From: Alphaproteobacteria bacterium
GTDB lineage: Bacteria > Pseudomonadota > Alphaproteobacteria > Rhodospirillales > Rhodospirillaceae
Direction: 5' to 3'
Length of the DNA: 8,311 nt
NCBI GenBank assembly: GCA_003250275.1
Contig: QKGW01000116.1
Span: 1 to 8,311, forward strand
Part shown: one piece after another, positions 1 through 5,804 of the stretch
Layout: each line of letters begins with the position of its first letter
How positions within the stretch are numbered: position 1 is the first letter of the stretch
Translations under genes and position numbers: made by a program
The notes under the pieces: model-generated
Told to the model about the DNA's origin: nothing
The model's input: only the letters and a program-made list of their open reading frames with translations
Databases searched by the model: none

Positions 1-2
1 AA

Positions 3-875
3 ACCGCCCCCGCGCAGCGCTTCGGCGCCCCCGAGGCCGCCCTCGTCGTCGTCACCATGGTCTGGGGCGGCACCTTCCTCGTCGTCCAGGCGGCGATGTC
101 GGTGAGCGGGCCGCTGTTCTTCGTCGGTTTCCGCTTCGCCGCGGCATCGCTCGCCACGCTCGTCTTCGCCCTTCCGGTGATGAAGGGGCTGACGCGCCGC
201 GAACTCGTCGCGGGCGCGGCGATCGGCGTCGCGATCTTTCTCGGCTACACTCTGCAAACCTGGGGTCTGCGCACCATCGAGAGCAGCAAGTCCGGCTTCA
301 TCACCGCGCTCTACGTGCCTTTGGTGCCGCTGCTGCAATGGCTGGTGCTGCGCCGCCCGCCGCGCCTGTTGAGCTGGGTCGGCGTCGCCTTCGCGTTCAC
401 CGGGCTGGTGCTGCTCGCCGGGCCGGAGGGCACGCACATTTCGTTCAGCATCGGCGAGATTCTCACCATCGTCGCCGCCGTCGCGTTCGCTTCGGAAATC
501 CTCCTGATCGGCGGTTTCGCCGGGAGCGTCGATCTGCGCCGGGTGACGGTGGTGCAGCTCGTCGTCACCTCGTTGATCGCGTTCGCGCTGATGCCGGTGT
601 TCGGCGAGGAAATTCCGGAATTCTCGTGGCTGCTGGTCGCCTGCGCGTGCGGCATGGGGCTCGCGAGCGCGCTGATCCAGCTGGCGATGAACTGGGCGCA
701 GAAGCGCATCTCGCCGACGCGCGCGACCCTGATCTACGCGGCGGAGCCGGTGTGGGCGGGGGTGTTCGGGCGGCTCGCGGGCGAGCGTCTGCCGGGCCTC
801 GCGCTCGCCGGTGCGGCGCTGATCGTGGCGGGGGTGATCGTGTCCGAACTCAAGCCGCGCCGCTGGAAGGCGTAG
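3..875 (+). CDS. EamA/DMT-family membrane transporter (5' end outside window)
   Basis: This gene encodes an inner-membrane permease of the drug/metabolite transporter superfamily with two EamA repeats; such proteins usually export amino acids, metabolites or drugs, and the substrate cannot be read from sequence. About 290 residues are visible, rich in hydrophobic segments typical of a ten-helix protein. The first EamA repeat includes the VWGGTFLVVQ and GFRFAAASLATLVF segments and ends near GLVLLAGPEG. The second runs from SFSIGEILTIVAAVAFASEILLIG-like sequence to GAALIVAGVIVSE near the C-terminus. The frame is open to the left edge with no start codon before the ATG at 57. That ATG lies inside the first membrane helix (VVVTM-VWGGTF), so the true start is probably upstream of the window and the entry is marked from the first in-frame codon. 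The last 26 bp overlap the convergent CobW-like gene. Family assignment is secure; function is generic. Confidence 0.85.
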   Translation, partial: TAPAQRFGAPEAALVVVTMVWGGTFLVVQAAMSVSGPLFFVGFRFAAASLATLVFALPVMKGLTRRELVAGAAIGVAIFLGYTLQTWGLRTIESSKSGFITALYVPLVPLLQWLVLRRPPRLLSWVGVAFAFTGLVLLAGPEGTHISFSIGEILTIVAAVAFASEILLIGGFAGSVDLRRVTVVQLVVTSLIAFALMPVFGEEIPEFSWLLVACACGMGLASALIQLAMNWAQKRISPTRATLIYAAEPVWAGVFGRLAGERLPGLALAGAALIVAGVIVSELKPRRWKA

Positions 876-1800
876 CGAGCAGCGCGAGGTTCTCGGGTTC
901 GGCCTCGGCGATGACGACCGCGCGGTTTTCCATGTCGCCGGGGCAATCCTCGATCTCGACCGGCGGATAGGCGACGTGGCGCACGCCATGGAATGCCCAG
1001 AGGTTGCCGTCGTCGGCGCGCGCGATCGCCTTCAGCCGCAGCACCTTGCCGCCGTTGAGCGCGAGGAACAGGGCGATGCGGCTCGCCGTCGCCACGACCG
1101 GCTCGCCGCCGGGCAGGAACACCGATTTCGCCACCACGCCGTGATCCTCCGCGACGACGCTTTCGAGCGCGCGCGGGCGCGCGTCGTCGAAGCCGCCGAT
1201 CACCGCCTCGGGCGGCGCGTCGCCGTTGGTCGTCAGGCGGATCGTGGCGAAGGGATTGAGGGCTTCGAGGCGGGTTTCGAGGCGGGCGAGGGCGTCGGGG
1301 TCGGCGCGGTCCGCCTTCGAGATCAGCAGCCGGTCCGCGATCGCCGCCTGGGCGCGCGCCTCGGCGCGGGCGTCGAGCAGGTCGGCGCCGTGTTCGCCGT
1401 CGATTACCGCGACGATGCCGTCGAGGCGGTAGGCCGCCGCCGCGATCGGGTCCCGCAGCAGCGTCGCGACGATCGGCGCCGGGTCGGCGAGGCCGGTGGT
1501 TTCGATGATCAGGCGGCGAAACTCCGGCACCTCGCCCTTGACGCGGCGGAAGTGCAGGTCGCGCAGCGCGGTGATCATTTCGCCGCGCATCGCGCAGCAG
1601 ATGCAGCCGGTGGCGAGGGTGACGACCATTTCGTCGACGCCGCGCACCAAGGCCGCGTCGATCCCCACCGCACCGAACTCGTTGACCAGAACCGCCGCGC
1701 CGGAAAACCGCGGATCATGCAGCAGGGCATTGATCAGCGTGCTTTTTCCCGCGCCGAGGAAGCCGGTGACCAAGGTGACGGGAATACGCGCATCGGACAT
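850..1800 (-). CDS. CobW/G3E-family metal-chaperone GTPase
   Basis: This is a cytoplasmic G3E P-loop GTPase of the CobW/YjiA/ZNG1 (COG0523) group, whose members deliver metals (Co, Zn, Fe) to enzymes or help under metal limitation. The Walker A motif GFLGAGKST is at residues 13-21, the NEFG switch region at 40-43, and the family metal site GCICC at 65-69 (C66, C68, C69). ETTGLADP lies near 100-107, and SKAD near 161-164 occupies the base-specificity position (NKxD class). The C-terminal CobW_C domain is represented by the VFLPGGEPV to FHGVRH region near 228-275. The length of 316 aa is normal. There is no long His-rich linker of the kind seen in some zinc or nickel relatives, so the metal cannot be named. 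The gene is divergent from the exported-protein gene and convergent with the transporter. I see no convincing Zur or cobalamin-riboswitch signal upstream. Family certain, client unknown. Confidence 0.92.
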   Translation of the reverse strand: MSDARIPVTLVTGFLGAGKSTLINALLHDPRFSGAAVLVNEFGAVGIDAALVRGVDEMVVTLATGCICCAMRGEMITALRDLHFRRVKGEVPEFRRLIIETTGLADPAPIVATLLRDPIAAAAYRLDGIVAVIDGEHGADLLDARAEARAQAAIADRLLISKADRADPDALARLETRLEALNPFATIRLTTNGDAPPEAVIGGFDDARPRALESVVAEDHGVVAKSVFLPGGEPVVATASRIALFLALNGGKVLRLKAIARADDGNLWAFHGVRHVAYPPVEIEDCPGDMENRAVVIAEAEPENLALLATPSSGAA

Positions 1801-1831
1801 CGAAAGACCTTTCCGGAATTCTGCGACTTGG

Positions 1832-1860
1832 AATCAAGGGAATGCGACAAATATCGTCAA
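1832..1860 (-). promoter_or_regulatory. Candidate promoter of the CobW-like gene
   Basis: Reading the minus strand, TTGACG (complement of 1855-1860) is followed after 17 bp by TTGATT (complement of 1832-1837). The -35 matches 5/6 of the sigma-70-type consensus, while the -10 matches only 3/6. A start near 1825 would give a leader of roughly 24 nt. The -35 hexamer is one arm of the inverted repeat at 1853-1878. Confidence 0.35.
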
Positions 1861-1878
1861 GGAGGAGCGGTTGACGAT
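1853..1878. repeat. Perfect 8-bp inverted repeat between divergent genes
   Basis: ATCGTCAA (1853-1860) and TTGACGAT (1871-1878) are exact reverse complements separated by 10 bp (GGAGGAGCGG). Each arm contains a TTGACG hexamer pointing outward, towards the CobW-like gene on the left and the exported-protein gene on the right. The repeat may simply be two back-to-back -35 elements, or it may be an operator serving both promoters. As RNA it could form an 8-bp hairpin, but that would require transcription starting further left. Confidence 0.6.
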
Positions 1879-1900
1879 GCGCGCGAACCGTGTCGATATT
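1871..1900 (+). promoter_or_regulatory. Candidate promoter of the exported-protein gene
   Basis: TTGACG at 1871-1876 and GATATT at 1895-1900 are separated by 18 bp, with 5/6 and 4/6 matches to sigma-70-type hexamers. The predicted transcription start, near 1907, falls just before the GGAGG at 1911-1915. This gives a short leader and supports the ATG at 1922 over earlier in-frame starts at 1871 and 1877. Confidence 0.4.
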
Positions 1901-1910
1901 GCCCCGCAAC

Positions 1911-1915
1911 GGAGG
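1911..1915 (+). promoter_or_regulatory. Shine-Dalgarno deciding the start at 1922
   Basis: GGAGG sits 6 nt before the ATG at 1922. A second GGAGG at 1861-1865 precedes in-frame TTG (1871) and ATG (1877) codons, so those starts cannot be excluded. The 1922 start puts a clean signal peptide at the N-terminus. Confidence 0.55.
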
Positions 1916-1921
1916 CGCGGA

Positions 1922-2434
1922 ATGAAACCCTTGGCGATTGGCGCATGGATCGGAGCAGGTCTCGGCGGAATGCTGTTGGCCTCGCCGATGCTCGCGTTCG
2001 GCGCGGACGCCGAAACCGGCTCTGGCACGCAGGAAGCCGGGGTCGCGCAAATCGTCGGCTGGATCGACGAAACCCTCGACGCCGGGCGGGAAGCCTCCCA
2101 CGAACCGCCGCCCGCGCCCGCTCTCGGCGAGGGCGCGGTGGGGCGCGCGATCGGCTGGATCACCGCGGATGGCGACGCGCCCGCCGACGAACAGCCCGCG
2201 ACCTCACCGGAACCGCCCGCGCCGCGGCCGCAGGAGCCGCTCTCTCGCGATGTCCGCACTGCTACGGTTCCGGCGGTTGCGCCGGTCCGCGCCGCCGCCC
2301 CGGCGACTCCGGCCGCCGTTGCGGCGATGCCCGTCTCCGCCGCCGTGGACGAGGGACCGATGCGCCTCGTCGGCGAGGAACCGGCGCGCGCCGACCTCGC
2401 GCCCGAGCGCGGGCTCCTGTTGCCGCTCAACTAG
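1922..2434 (+). CDS. Predicted exported Pro/Ala-rich protein of unknown function
   Basis: I do not recognise a family for this 170-residue protein. The N-terminus has a positively charged residue (K2) followed by a hydrophobic stretch to about residue 26, rich in Gly, Ala and Leu. A plausible signal-peptidase I site is AFG|ADA, after residue 27, so the product is probably periplasmic or secreted. The mature part is acidic and low-complexity. It contains two short related segments, VAQIVGWIDETLDAG near 41-55 and VGRAIGWITADGDAP near 73-87, sharing a GWI core, then a long Pro/Ala/Glu-rich region (about 86-140) and a tail ending GLLLPLN. There is no lipobox cysteine; the protein has no cysteines at all. 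GC-rich codon use and the Shine-Dalgarno support coding. The 3' end overlaps the convergent hisI by 8 bp. Longer forms starting at 1871 or 1877 are possible. That it is a real gene is likely but not certain. Confidence 0.65.
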   Translation: MKPLAIGAWIGAGLGGMLLASPMLAFGADAETGSGTQEAGVAQIVGWIDETLDAGREASHEPPPAPALGEGAVGRAIGWITADGDAPADEQPATSPEPPAPRPQEPLSRDVRTATVPAVAPVRAAAPATPAAVAAMPVSAAVDEGPMRLVGEEPARADLAPERGLLLPLN

Positions 2435-2825
2435 ACGGTTTCCCGTAGAGTTCGGCCTCCGACACCTCGGGGGCGGAAATCGTGACGAGATCGCCCTCGC
2501 GCCACTCGCGGTAGAAGCACGACCGCCGTCCGGTGTGGCAGGCGACGCCTTTCTGGTCGACCAGCGCGAGCACGGTGTCGCCGTCGCAATCGATCCGGAG
2601 CGCGACGAGCTTCTGCGTCTGGCCCGAGCTTTCGCCCTTGCGCCAGAGGCTTTGGCGGGAGCGCGACCAGTAGCACACCCGCCCGGTTTCGACGGTTTCG
2701 ATCAGGGCGTCGCGGTTCATCCACGCCATCATCAAAATCTCGCCGGTGTCGGCCTGCTGGGCGATCGCGGGCACCAGCCCGTCGGCGTCGAACTTCACTT
2801 CGGCGAGCAGCGCGTCCACGCCCAT
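2427..2825 (-). CDS. hisI: Phosphoribosyl-AMP cyclohydrolase (histidine biosynthesis)
   Basis: HisI hydrolyses the adenine ring of phosphoribosyl-AMP to give ProFAR, the third step of histidine biosynthesis, in the cytoplasm. The 132-residue product is a stand-alone cyclohydrolase with no HisE (pyrophosphohydrolase) domain, as is common in alphaproteobacteria. Visible family motifs are LMMAWMN (31-37), YWSRSRQSLWRKGESSG (52-68), the DCDGD metal site (79-83) and VACHTGRRSCF (94-104). C80, C96 and C103 have the 16- and 7-residue spacing of the zinc ligands in characterised HisI proteins, and D79, D81 and D83 fit the magnesium site. The gene starts 1 nt after the metC stop (TGA-G-ATG), so it is probably translated from the same message. 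Linkage to metC rather than to other his genes is a local arrangement. Identification is firm. Confidence 0.96.
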   Translation of the reverse strand: MGVDALLAEVKFDADGLVPAIAQQADTGEILMMAWMNRDALIETVETGRVCYWSRSRQSLWRKGESSGQTQKLVALRIDCDGDTVLALVDQKGVACHTGRRSCFYREWREGDLVTISAPEVSEAELYGKPSS

Positions 2826-2826
2826 C

Positions 2827-3996
2827 TCAGCCTCCGAACGTGTTGAGCACGTCGAAACCCGCTTCGAGGTCGGCGATCAGGTCGTCGGGGTCCTCGAGGC
2901 CGACGTGCAGGCGCAGCGTCGGGCCGTCGGCGTTCCACAGCACGGTGGTGCGCACGATGCCGGGGGTGGTGTAGGTGATCAGGCTCTCGTAGCCGCCCCA
3001 GGAGAAGCCGAGGGTGAACAGCTTGAGGCTGTCGATCATCGCCACCATCGCCTCTTCCGGATACGGCTCGAGGATCAGGCCGAACAGGCCCGAGGAGCCG
3101 AGGAAGTCGCGCTTGAAGAGGTCGTGACCGGGGTCCTCCGGCAGCGCCGGGTGCAGCACGCGGGCGACCTCGGGGCGGGTCTGAAGCCACTTCGCGACCT
3201 TGATCGCGCTCGCCTCGTGCTGCTTCATCCTGGGCGCGATGGTGCGCAGGCCGCGCAGGCCGAGGTAGGCCTCTTCCGAGCCGACCGAGTAGCCGTATTT
3301 CACCACGCTCGACTTGATGATCGGGAAAAGCTCTTCCGAGCAGGTGATGGTGCCGAGCATCGCGTCCGAGTGGCCGACGATGTACTTGGTCGCCGCCAGC
3401 AGCGAGACGTCCACGCCCTTCTCGAACGGGCGGTAGAAGATCGGCGAGGCCCAGGTGCAGTCGGCCACCACGATCGCGCCCTTGGCGTGCGCGACCCGGG
3501 CGATGGCGGGGATGTCCTGGATCTCGAAGGTGAGCGAGCCGGGGGTTTCGCAGAACACCACCTTGGTGTTCGGCTTGAACAGCACCTCGATGTTCTCGCC
3601 GAGGAGCGGGTGGAAGAACTCCACCGCGATGCCGTTCTTCATCAGCACGTCGGTGCAGAAGGTGCGGGTCGGGCCGTAGACCGAATCCGACACCAGCACG
3701 TGGTCGCCCGCCTCCAGGAGCGCGGAGAGGGTGCCCGCGATCGCGGCGAGGCCCGAAGGCACCGCGATGCAGCGCTCACCGCCCTCGACCGCGGCCACCG
3801 CCTCCTCGAACGCCTGGGTCGTCGGCGTGCCGATGCGGCCGTAGTAGAAGGCGTTGAGGTGGTCGGCCTGCGCCTCGGCCATCGCGGCCATGGTCGGGAA
3901 GGTGACGGTGGAGCAGCGGTAGACCGGCGGGTTGACGCTCTGCGCGAAGTAGGGCGAGGTGCGGCCGGTATGGGTAATCAGGGTGTCTTGCTTCAT
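2827..3996 (-). CDS. metC: Cystathionine beta-lyase
   Basis: This PLP enzyme of the Cys/Met metabolism family cleaves cystathionine to homocysteine, pyruvate and ammonia in methionine biosynthesis; many homologues also release sulfide from cysteine. The 389-residue length is normal. Visible residues include YYGRIGTPT (51-59, phosphate contacts Y52 and R54), Y107 in SVYGPTRTFC stacking on the cofactor, D179 against the pyridine nitrogen, and K204 in AATKYIVGHSD as the Schiff-base lysine. R362 in TLRLHVGLED is placed for the substrate carboxylate. SWGGYES (332-338) is the motif that separates beta-lyases from gamma-synthases, which usually have SLGG. C180 follows D179, where Asn is usual (DNTW). 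The ATG at 3996 gives the canonical N-terminus; the frame stays open far upstream but only over sseA. The start lies 17 nt after the sseA stop, with no strong Shine-Dalgarno apart from GAGG overlapping that stop, suggesting coupled translation. Confidence 0.94.
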   Translation of the reverse strand: MKQDTLITHTGRTSPYFAQSVNPPVYRCSTVTFPTMAAMAEAQADHLNAFYYGRIGTPTTQAFEEAVAAVEGGERCIAVPSGLAAIAGTLSALLEAGDHVLVSDSVYGPTRTFCTDVLMKNGIAVEFFHPLLGENIEVLFKPNTKVVFCETPGSLTFEIQDIPAIARVAHAKGAIVVADCTWASPIFYRPFEKGVDVSLLAATKYIVGHSDAMLGTITCSEELFPIIKSSVVKYGYSVGSEEAYLGLRGLRTIAPRMKQHEASAIKVAKWLQTRPEVARVLHPALPEDPGHDLFKRDFLGSSGLFGLILEPYPEEAMVAMIDSLKLFTLGFSWGGYESLITYTTPGIVRTTVLWNADGPTLRLHVGLEDPDDLIADLEAGFDVLNTFGG

Positions 3997-4013
3997 CGGA
4001 ACGGAAAACTGCC

Positions 4014-4886
4014 TCAGGGGTTGGGGCCGGTGGCGACGGGAGCGTCGGGGACGTTGCCCCATTCCTCCCAGCTGCCGTCGTAGATCGCGACGTCGGACTT
4101 GCCCGCGAGATGCGCGGCGAAGGCGACGACACAGGCGGTGACGCCGGTGCCGCACATCGCGATCACCGGGGTATCGTCGAGCGGAACGCCCGCGGCGGCA
4201 AACACCTCGCGAAGCTCCGCATCGGATTTGAGCGTCTTGTCGGCATTGAACACCGAAAGGAACGGAATGTTGCGCGCGCCGGGCACGTGGCCCTTGTAGA
4301 GGCTCGGGCGCGGCTCCGGCGCGTTGCCGGCGTAGCGCTCGGCGGCGCGGGCGTCGACCATCACCGCGCGGGGCGCGGCGAGGTTGTCGTGCAGCGCCTC
4401 GATGCCGACCACCTTCGGCCCGCCGTCGCGCGGGGTGAAGTGGCGGTAGTCGCGCGGCAGGATCGGGCGCTCGGGGCCGTCCTCGACCGGGCGGCCGTCG
4501 GCGAGCCACTTCGGCAGGCCGCCGTCCAGCACCGCCACGTCGCCGTGGCCGAAGGCGCGGAACATGAACCAGGCGCGCATCGCCGCGCTGCCGCCGCCGT
4601 TGGCGTCGTAGACCACCACCTTCATGCCGTCGCCGACGCCGAGCTTGCTCACCTTGGCGAGGAAGGTGGGGGCGGACGGCATCGCGTGCGACAGGCAGCT
4701 CGACGGGTCGGCGATGTCGTTGATGTCGAAGAACCGTGCGCCGGGGATGCGCGCCTCGCGGAAGCACGCCTGCGGGTCGCGCGGATCGGTGGGGAGGAAG
4801 CTGGTCGCGTCGAGGATCGCCACGTCGGGCGCGTCGAGGTGCGCCTCGAGCCACGCGCCGGTTACCAGACTCTCGGAACGTTCCAT
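4014..4886 (-). CDS. sseA: 3-mercaptopyruvate sulfurtransferase (two-domain rhodanese)
   Basis: The product transfers sulfane sulfur from 3-mercaptopyruvate (or possibly thiosulfate) to thiol acceptors or cyanide. It has 290 residues in two tandem rhodanese domains. The inactive N-terminal one covers about 5-135 (ILDATSF, GARFFDINDIADPSSCLSHAMP, VVYDANGGGSAAMRAWFMFRAFG). The catalytic C-terminal one covers about 160-280 (VMVDARAAERYAG, GHVPGARNIPF). The active-site loop CGTGVTAC begins at C245. The CG[S/T]GVT form is typical of mercaptopyruvate sulfurtransferases, whereas thiosulfate rhodaneses have CRKGVT. The start at 4886 is chosen over one at 4943 because AAGGAGG lies 4 nt upstream and the extra 19 residues look non-native. 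The ATG overlaps the stop of the Nudix gene by 1 nt (TGATG), implying translational coupling. Position before metC suggests a role in cysteine-derived sulfur metabolism, but this is inference. Confidence 0.92.
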   Translation of the reverse strand: MERSESLVTGAWLEAHLDAPDVAILDATSFLPTDPRDPQACFREARIPGARFFDINDIADPSSCLSHAMPSAPTFLAKVSKLGVGDGMKVVVYDANGGGSAAMRAWFMFRAFGHGDVAVLDGGLPKWLADGRPVEDGPERPILPRDYRHFTPRDGGPKVVGIEALHDNLAAPRAVMVDARAAERYAGNAPEPRPSLYKGHVPGARNIPFLSVFNADKTLKSDAELREVFAAAGVPLDDTPVIAMCGTGVTACVVAFAAHLAGKSDVAIYDGSWEEWGNVPDAPVATGPNP

Positions 4887-5557
4887 CAGTCCTCCTTCGA
4901 AAGCCAGCGCGCCCTCAGGCGGGCGCGGTTGAGCGCGAACCATTGCAGCACCAAAAGGGTGCTGGCGTTGTCGAGAACGCCGCCGTCGAGCAGCGCGAGC
5001 GCTTCGTCGGCGTGCATGGTGAACACGCGGATGTCCTCGTGCTCGTCGGCGAGGCCGCCGTGCTCCGGCACCGCGCCGGTGGACACCTCGCCGCAGAAGA
5101 ACGCCACGGTCTCGGACGACGCGCCCGGGGTGCAGAGCACATGGGCGATGAATTCGATGCGGCCGAGCGGCAGGCCGACTTCCTCGGCGGTTTCGCGGCG
5201 CGCCACGTCCTCGGGCTGCTCGCCCGGCTCGATCATCCCGGCGGGGATTTCGAGGAGCCAGGGGTTCCAGCCCGCCACCAGCGCGCCGGCGCGGAATTGC
5301 TCGATCAGCACCAGCTCGTCGCGCGCGGGGTCGTAGGGCAGCACCGCCACCGCGTGGCCGCGCTCGAACACCTCGCGGGTGATCGGGCCGAGGCTGCCGC
5401 CCGCGAAGGTCTCGTGGGTGAGGGTGTAGCGGTTGGCGCCGAAGTAGCCGCGGTAGAGCGGTTCGACGCCGAGGGTCTCGACGCGCGCCGGCGCGCCCGG
5501 CCGGACGGGCAGGGAGGCATTGAGGCTGCCGATGGTCTTGAGGTGGCGCGCGGTCAT
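4886..5557 (-). CDS. nudF: Nudix hydrolase, ADP-ribose pyrophosphatase type
   Basis: This cytoplasmic enzyme probably hydrolyses ADP-ribose or related ADP-sugars to AMP and a sugar phosphate. The 223-residue protein has an N-terminal beta-domain segment (about 25-65, LYRGYFGANRYTLTHE) typical of the dimeric ADP-ribose pyrophosphatase subgroup, then the Nudix domain from about 68. The Nudix box runs from G107 to L129 (GMIEPGEQPEDVARRETAEEVGL) and fits GX5EX7REUXEEXGU: E113, R121, E122, E125, E126 and G128 are present, with Thr in the U position. EIPAGMIEPGE and the CTPGASSE stretch after the box are characteristic of the NudF/NudE group. It appears to be the first gene of the nudF-sseA-metC-hisI operon. 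GAGG lies 7 nt before the ATG. The NudF symbol is by subgroup resemblance; substrate specificity is not proven. Confidence 0.85.
   Translation of the reverse strand: MTARHLKTIGSLNASLPVRPGAPARVETLGVEPLYRGYFGANRYTLTHETFAGGSLGPITREVFERGHAVAVLPYDPARDELVLIEQFRAGALVAGWNPWLLEIPAGMIEPGEQPEDVARRETAEEVGLPLGRIEFIAHVLCTPGASSETVAFFCGEVSTGAVPEHGGLADEHEDIRVFTMHADEALALLDGGVLDNASTLLVLQWFALNRARLRARWLSKED
4891..4897 (-). promoter_or_regulatory. Strong Shine-Dalgarno of the sulfurtransferase gene
   Basis: On the minus strand AAGGAGG lies 4 nt before the ATG at 4886, inside the last codons of the Nudix gene. It fixes the start there and not at the upstream in-frame ATG at 4943. Confidence 0.75.
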
Positions 5558-5589
5558 GGAGAGGCCTCGGAAAACGAACGAACCGCTAC

Positions 5590-5618
5590 AGATTAGGGCG
5601 GAGGCACCGGGGGCTCAA
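5590..5618 (-). promoter_or_regulatory. Candidate promoter of the Nudix-sseA-metC-hisI operon
   Basis: On the minus strand TTGAGC (complement of 5613-5618) and TAATCT (complement of 5590-5595) are separated by exactly 17 bp. This would give a transcript starting about 25 nt before the Nudix ATG. The hexamers match 4/6 and 3/6 of the sigma-70 consensus. No other candidate in this gap has better spacing. Confidence 0.4.
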
Positions 5619-5690
5619 GTGATCCCTCTTCCCTGCAGGCGGATTTCGGACGGGTTTGGTCCAGAATTCTCGCGCCCACGCATTTGCGGG

Positions 5691-5718
5691 TTGACTCCGT
5701 CGGTGATCGGACTAATTC
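5691..5718 (+). promoter_or_regulatory. Candidate promoter of the suf operon
   Basis: TTGACT at 5691-5696 is a good -35 hexamer (5/6). The best-placed -10 is TAATTC at 5713-5718 after 16 bp, a weak match that lies inside the first IscR-like box. Transcription would start near 5725, between the two boxes, leaving a leader of about 80 nt. The -10 assignment is uncertain. Confidence 0.4.
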
Positions 5719-5740
5719 AGAAACTGTACTGTTTTAGTCC
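5709..5740 (+). promoter_or_regulatory. Tandem IscR-type operator boxes before the suf regulator
   Basis: Two 13-bp boxes resemble the core of the E. coli IscR type-1 site (GACTRWWWYAGTC, from memory). GACTAATTCAGAA at 5710-5722 matches 11/13 and TACTGTTTTAGTC at 5727-5739 matches 12/13. Their centres are 17 bp apart, and the outer arms GGACTAA (5709-5715) and TTAGTCC (5734-5740) are exact reverse complements, so the whole 32 bp is an imperfect palindrome. It overlaps the predicted -10 and start of the operon and lies 65 bp before a gene for an IscR-like protein. Autoregulation is the natural reading. Binding is inferred, not shown. Confidence 0.65.
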
Positions 5741-5746
5741 TGTTTG

Positions 5747-5761
5747 TGAGAACGATTCGCA
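5747..5761 (+). promoter_or_regulatory. Fur-like imperfect palindrome
   Basis: TGAGAACGATTCGCA matches the 7-1-7 Fur box (TGATAATnATTATCA) at 10 of 14 defined positions, and 5 of its 7 base pairs are symmetric. It lies just downstream of the IscR-like boxes in the predicted leader. Fur or Irr control of suf operons is known in other bacteria, but one 15-bp match is weak evidence. Confidence 0.3.
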
Positions 5762-5804
5762 ACTGCGATTCGCCCCTCCGGAGAGGACGCACCGGGGAAC
5801 ACCG

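Noticed and set aside
1801..1921. Zur box or cobalamin riboswitch upstream of the CobW-like gene
   Set aside because: No GATATC-type Zur palindrome and no B12-box-like sequence; the leader is also too short for a cobalamin riboswitch.
976..2448. 490-codon open frame on the + strand, antisense to the CobW-like gene
   Set aside because: Arg/Ala/Asp-rich composition without domains; it mirrors the CobW gene on the opposite strand and runs out of frame through the exported-protein gene, a common effect of high GC.
2746..4083. 445-codon open frame on the + strand opposite metC
   Set aside because: The minus strand encodes a fully recognisable MetC with catalytic residues; the + frame is His/Arg/Val-rich shadow sequence without a plausible start signal.
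2827..4854. 675-codon frame that would extend MetC upstream
   Set aside because: The extra N-terminal 286 residues are Arg-rich shadow sequence over sseA in another frame; MetC has its canonical start at 3996.
4110..5336. 408-codon open frame on the + strand opposite sseA and the Nudix gene
   Set aside because: Low-complexity Arg/Ala/Val/His composition, while both minus-strand genes have intact active-site motifs.
5774..5786. CCTC-CGGA-GAGG mini-hairpin in the suf leader as an attenuator or riboswitch
   Set aside because: Only a 4-bp stem with no conserved aptamer around it and no T-run; such hairpins arise by chance in GC-rich DNA.
5520..5804. Upstream extension of the regulator frame to 5520
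   Set aside because: It would cross the promoter and operator region and overlap the Nudix start; the family N-terminus begins at 5805.
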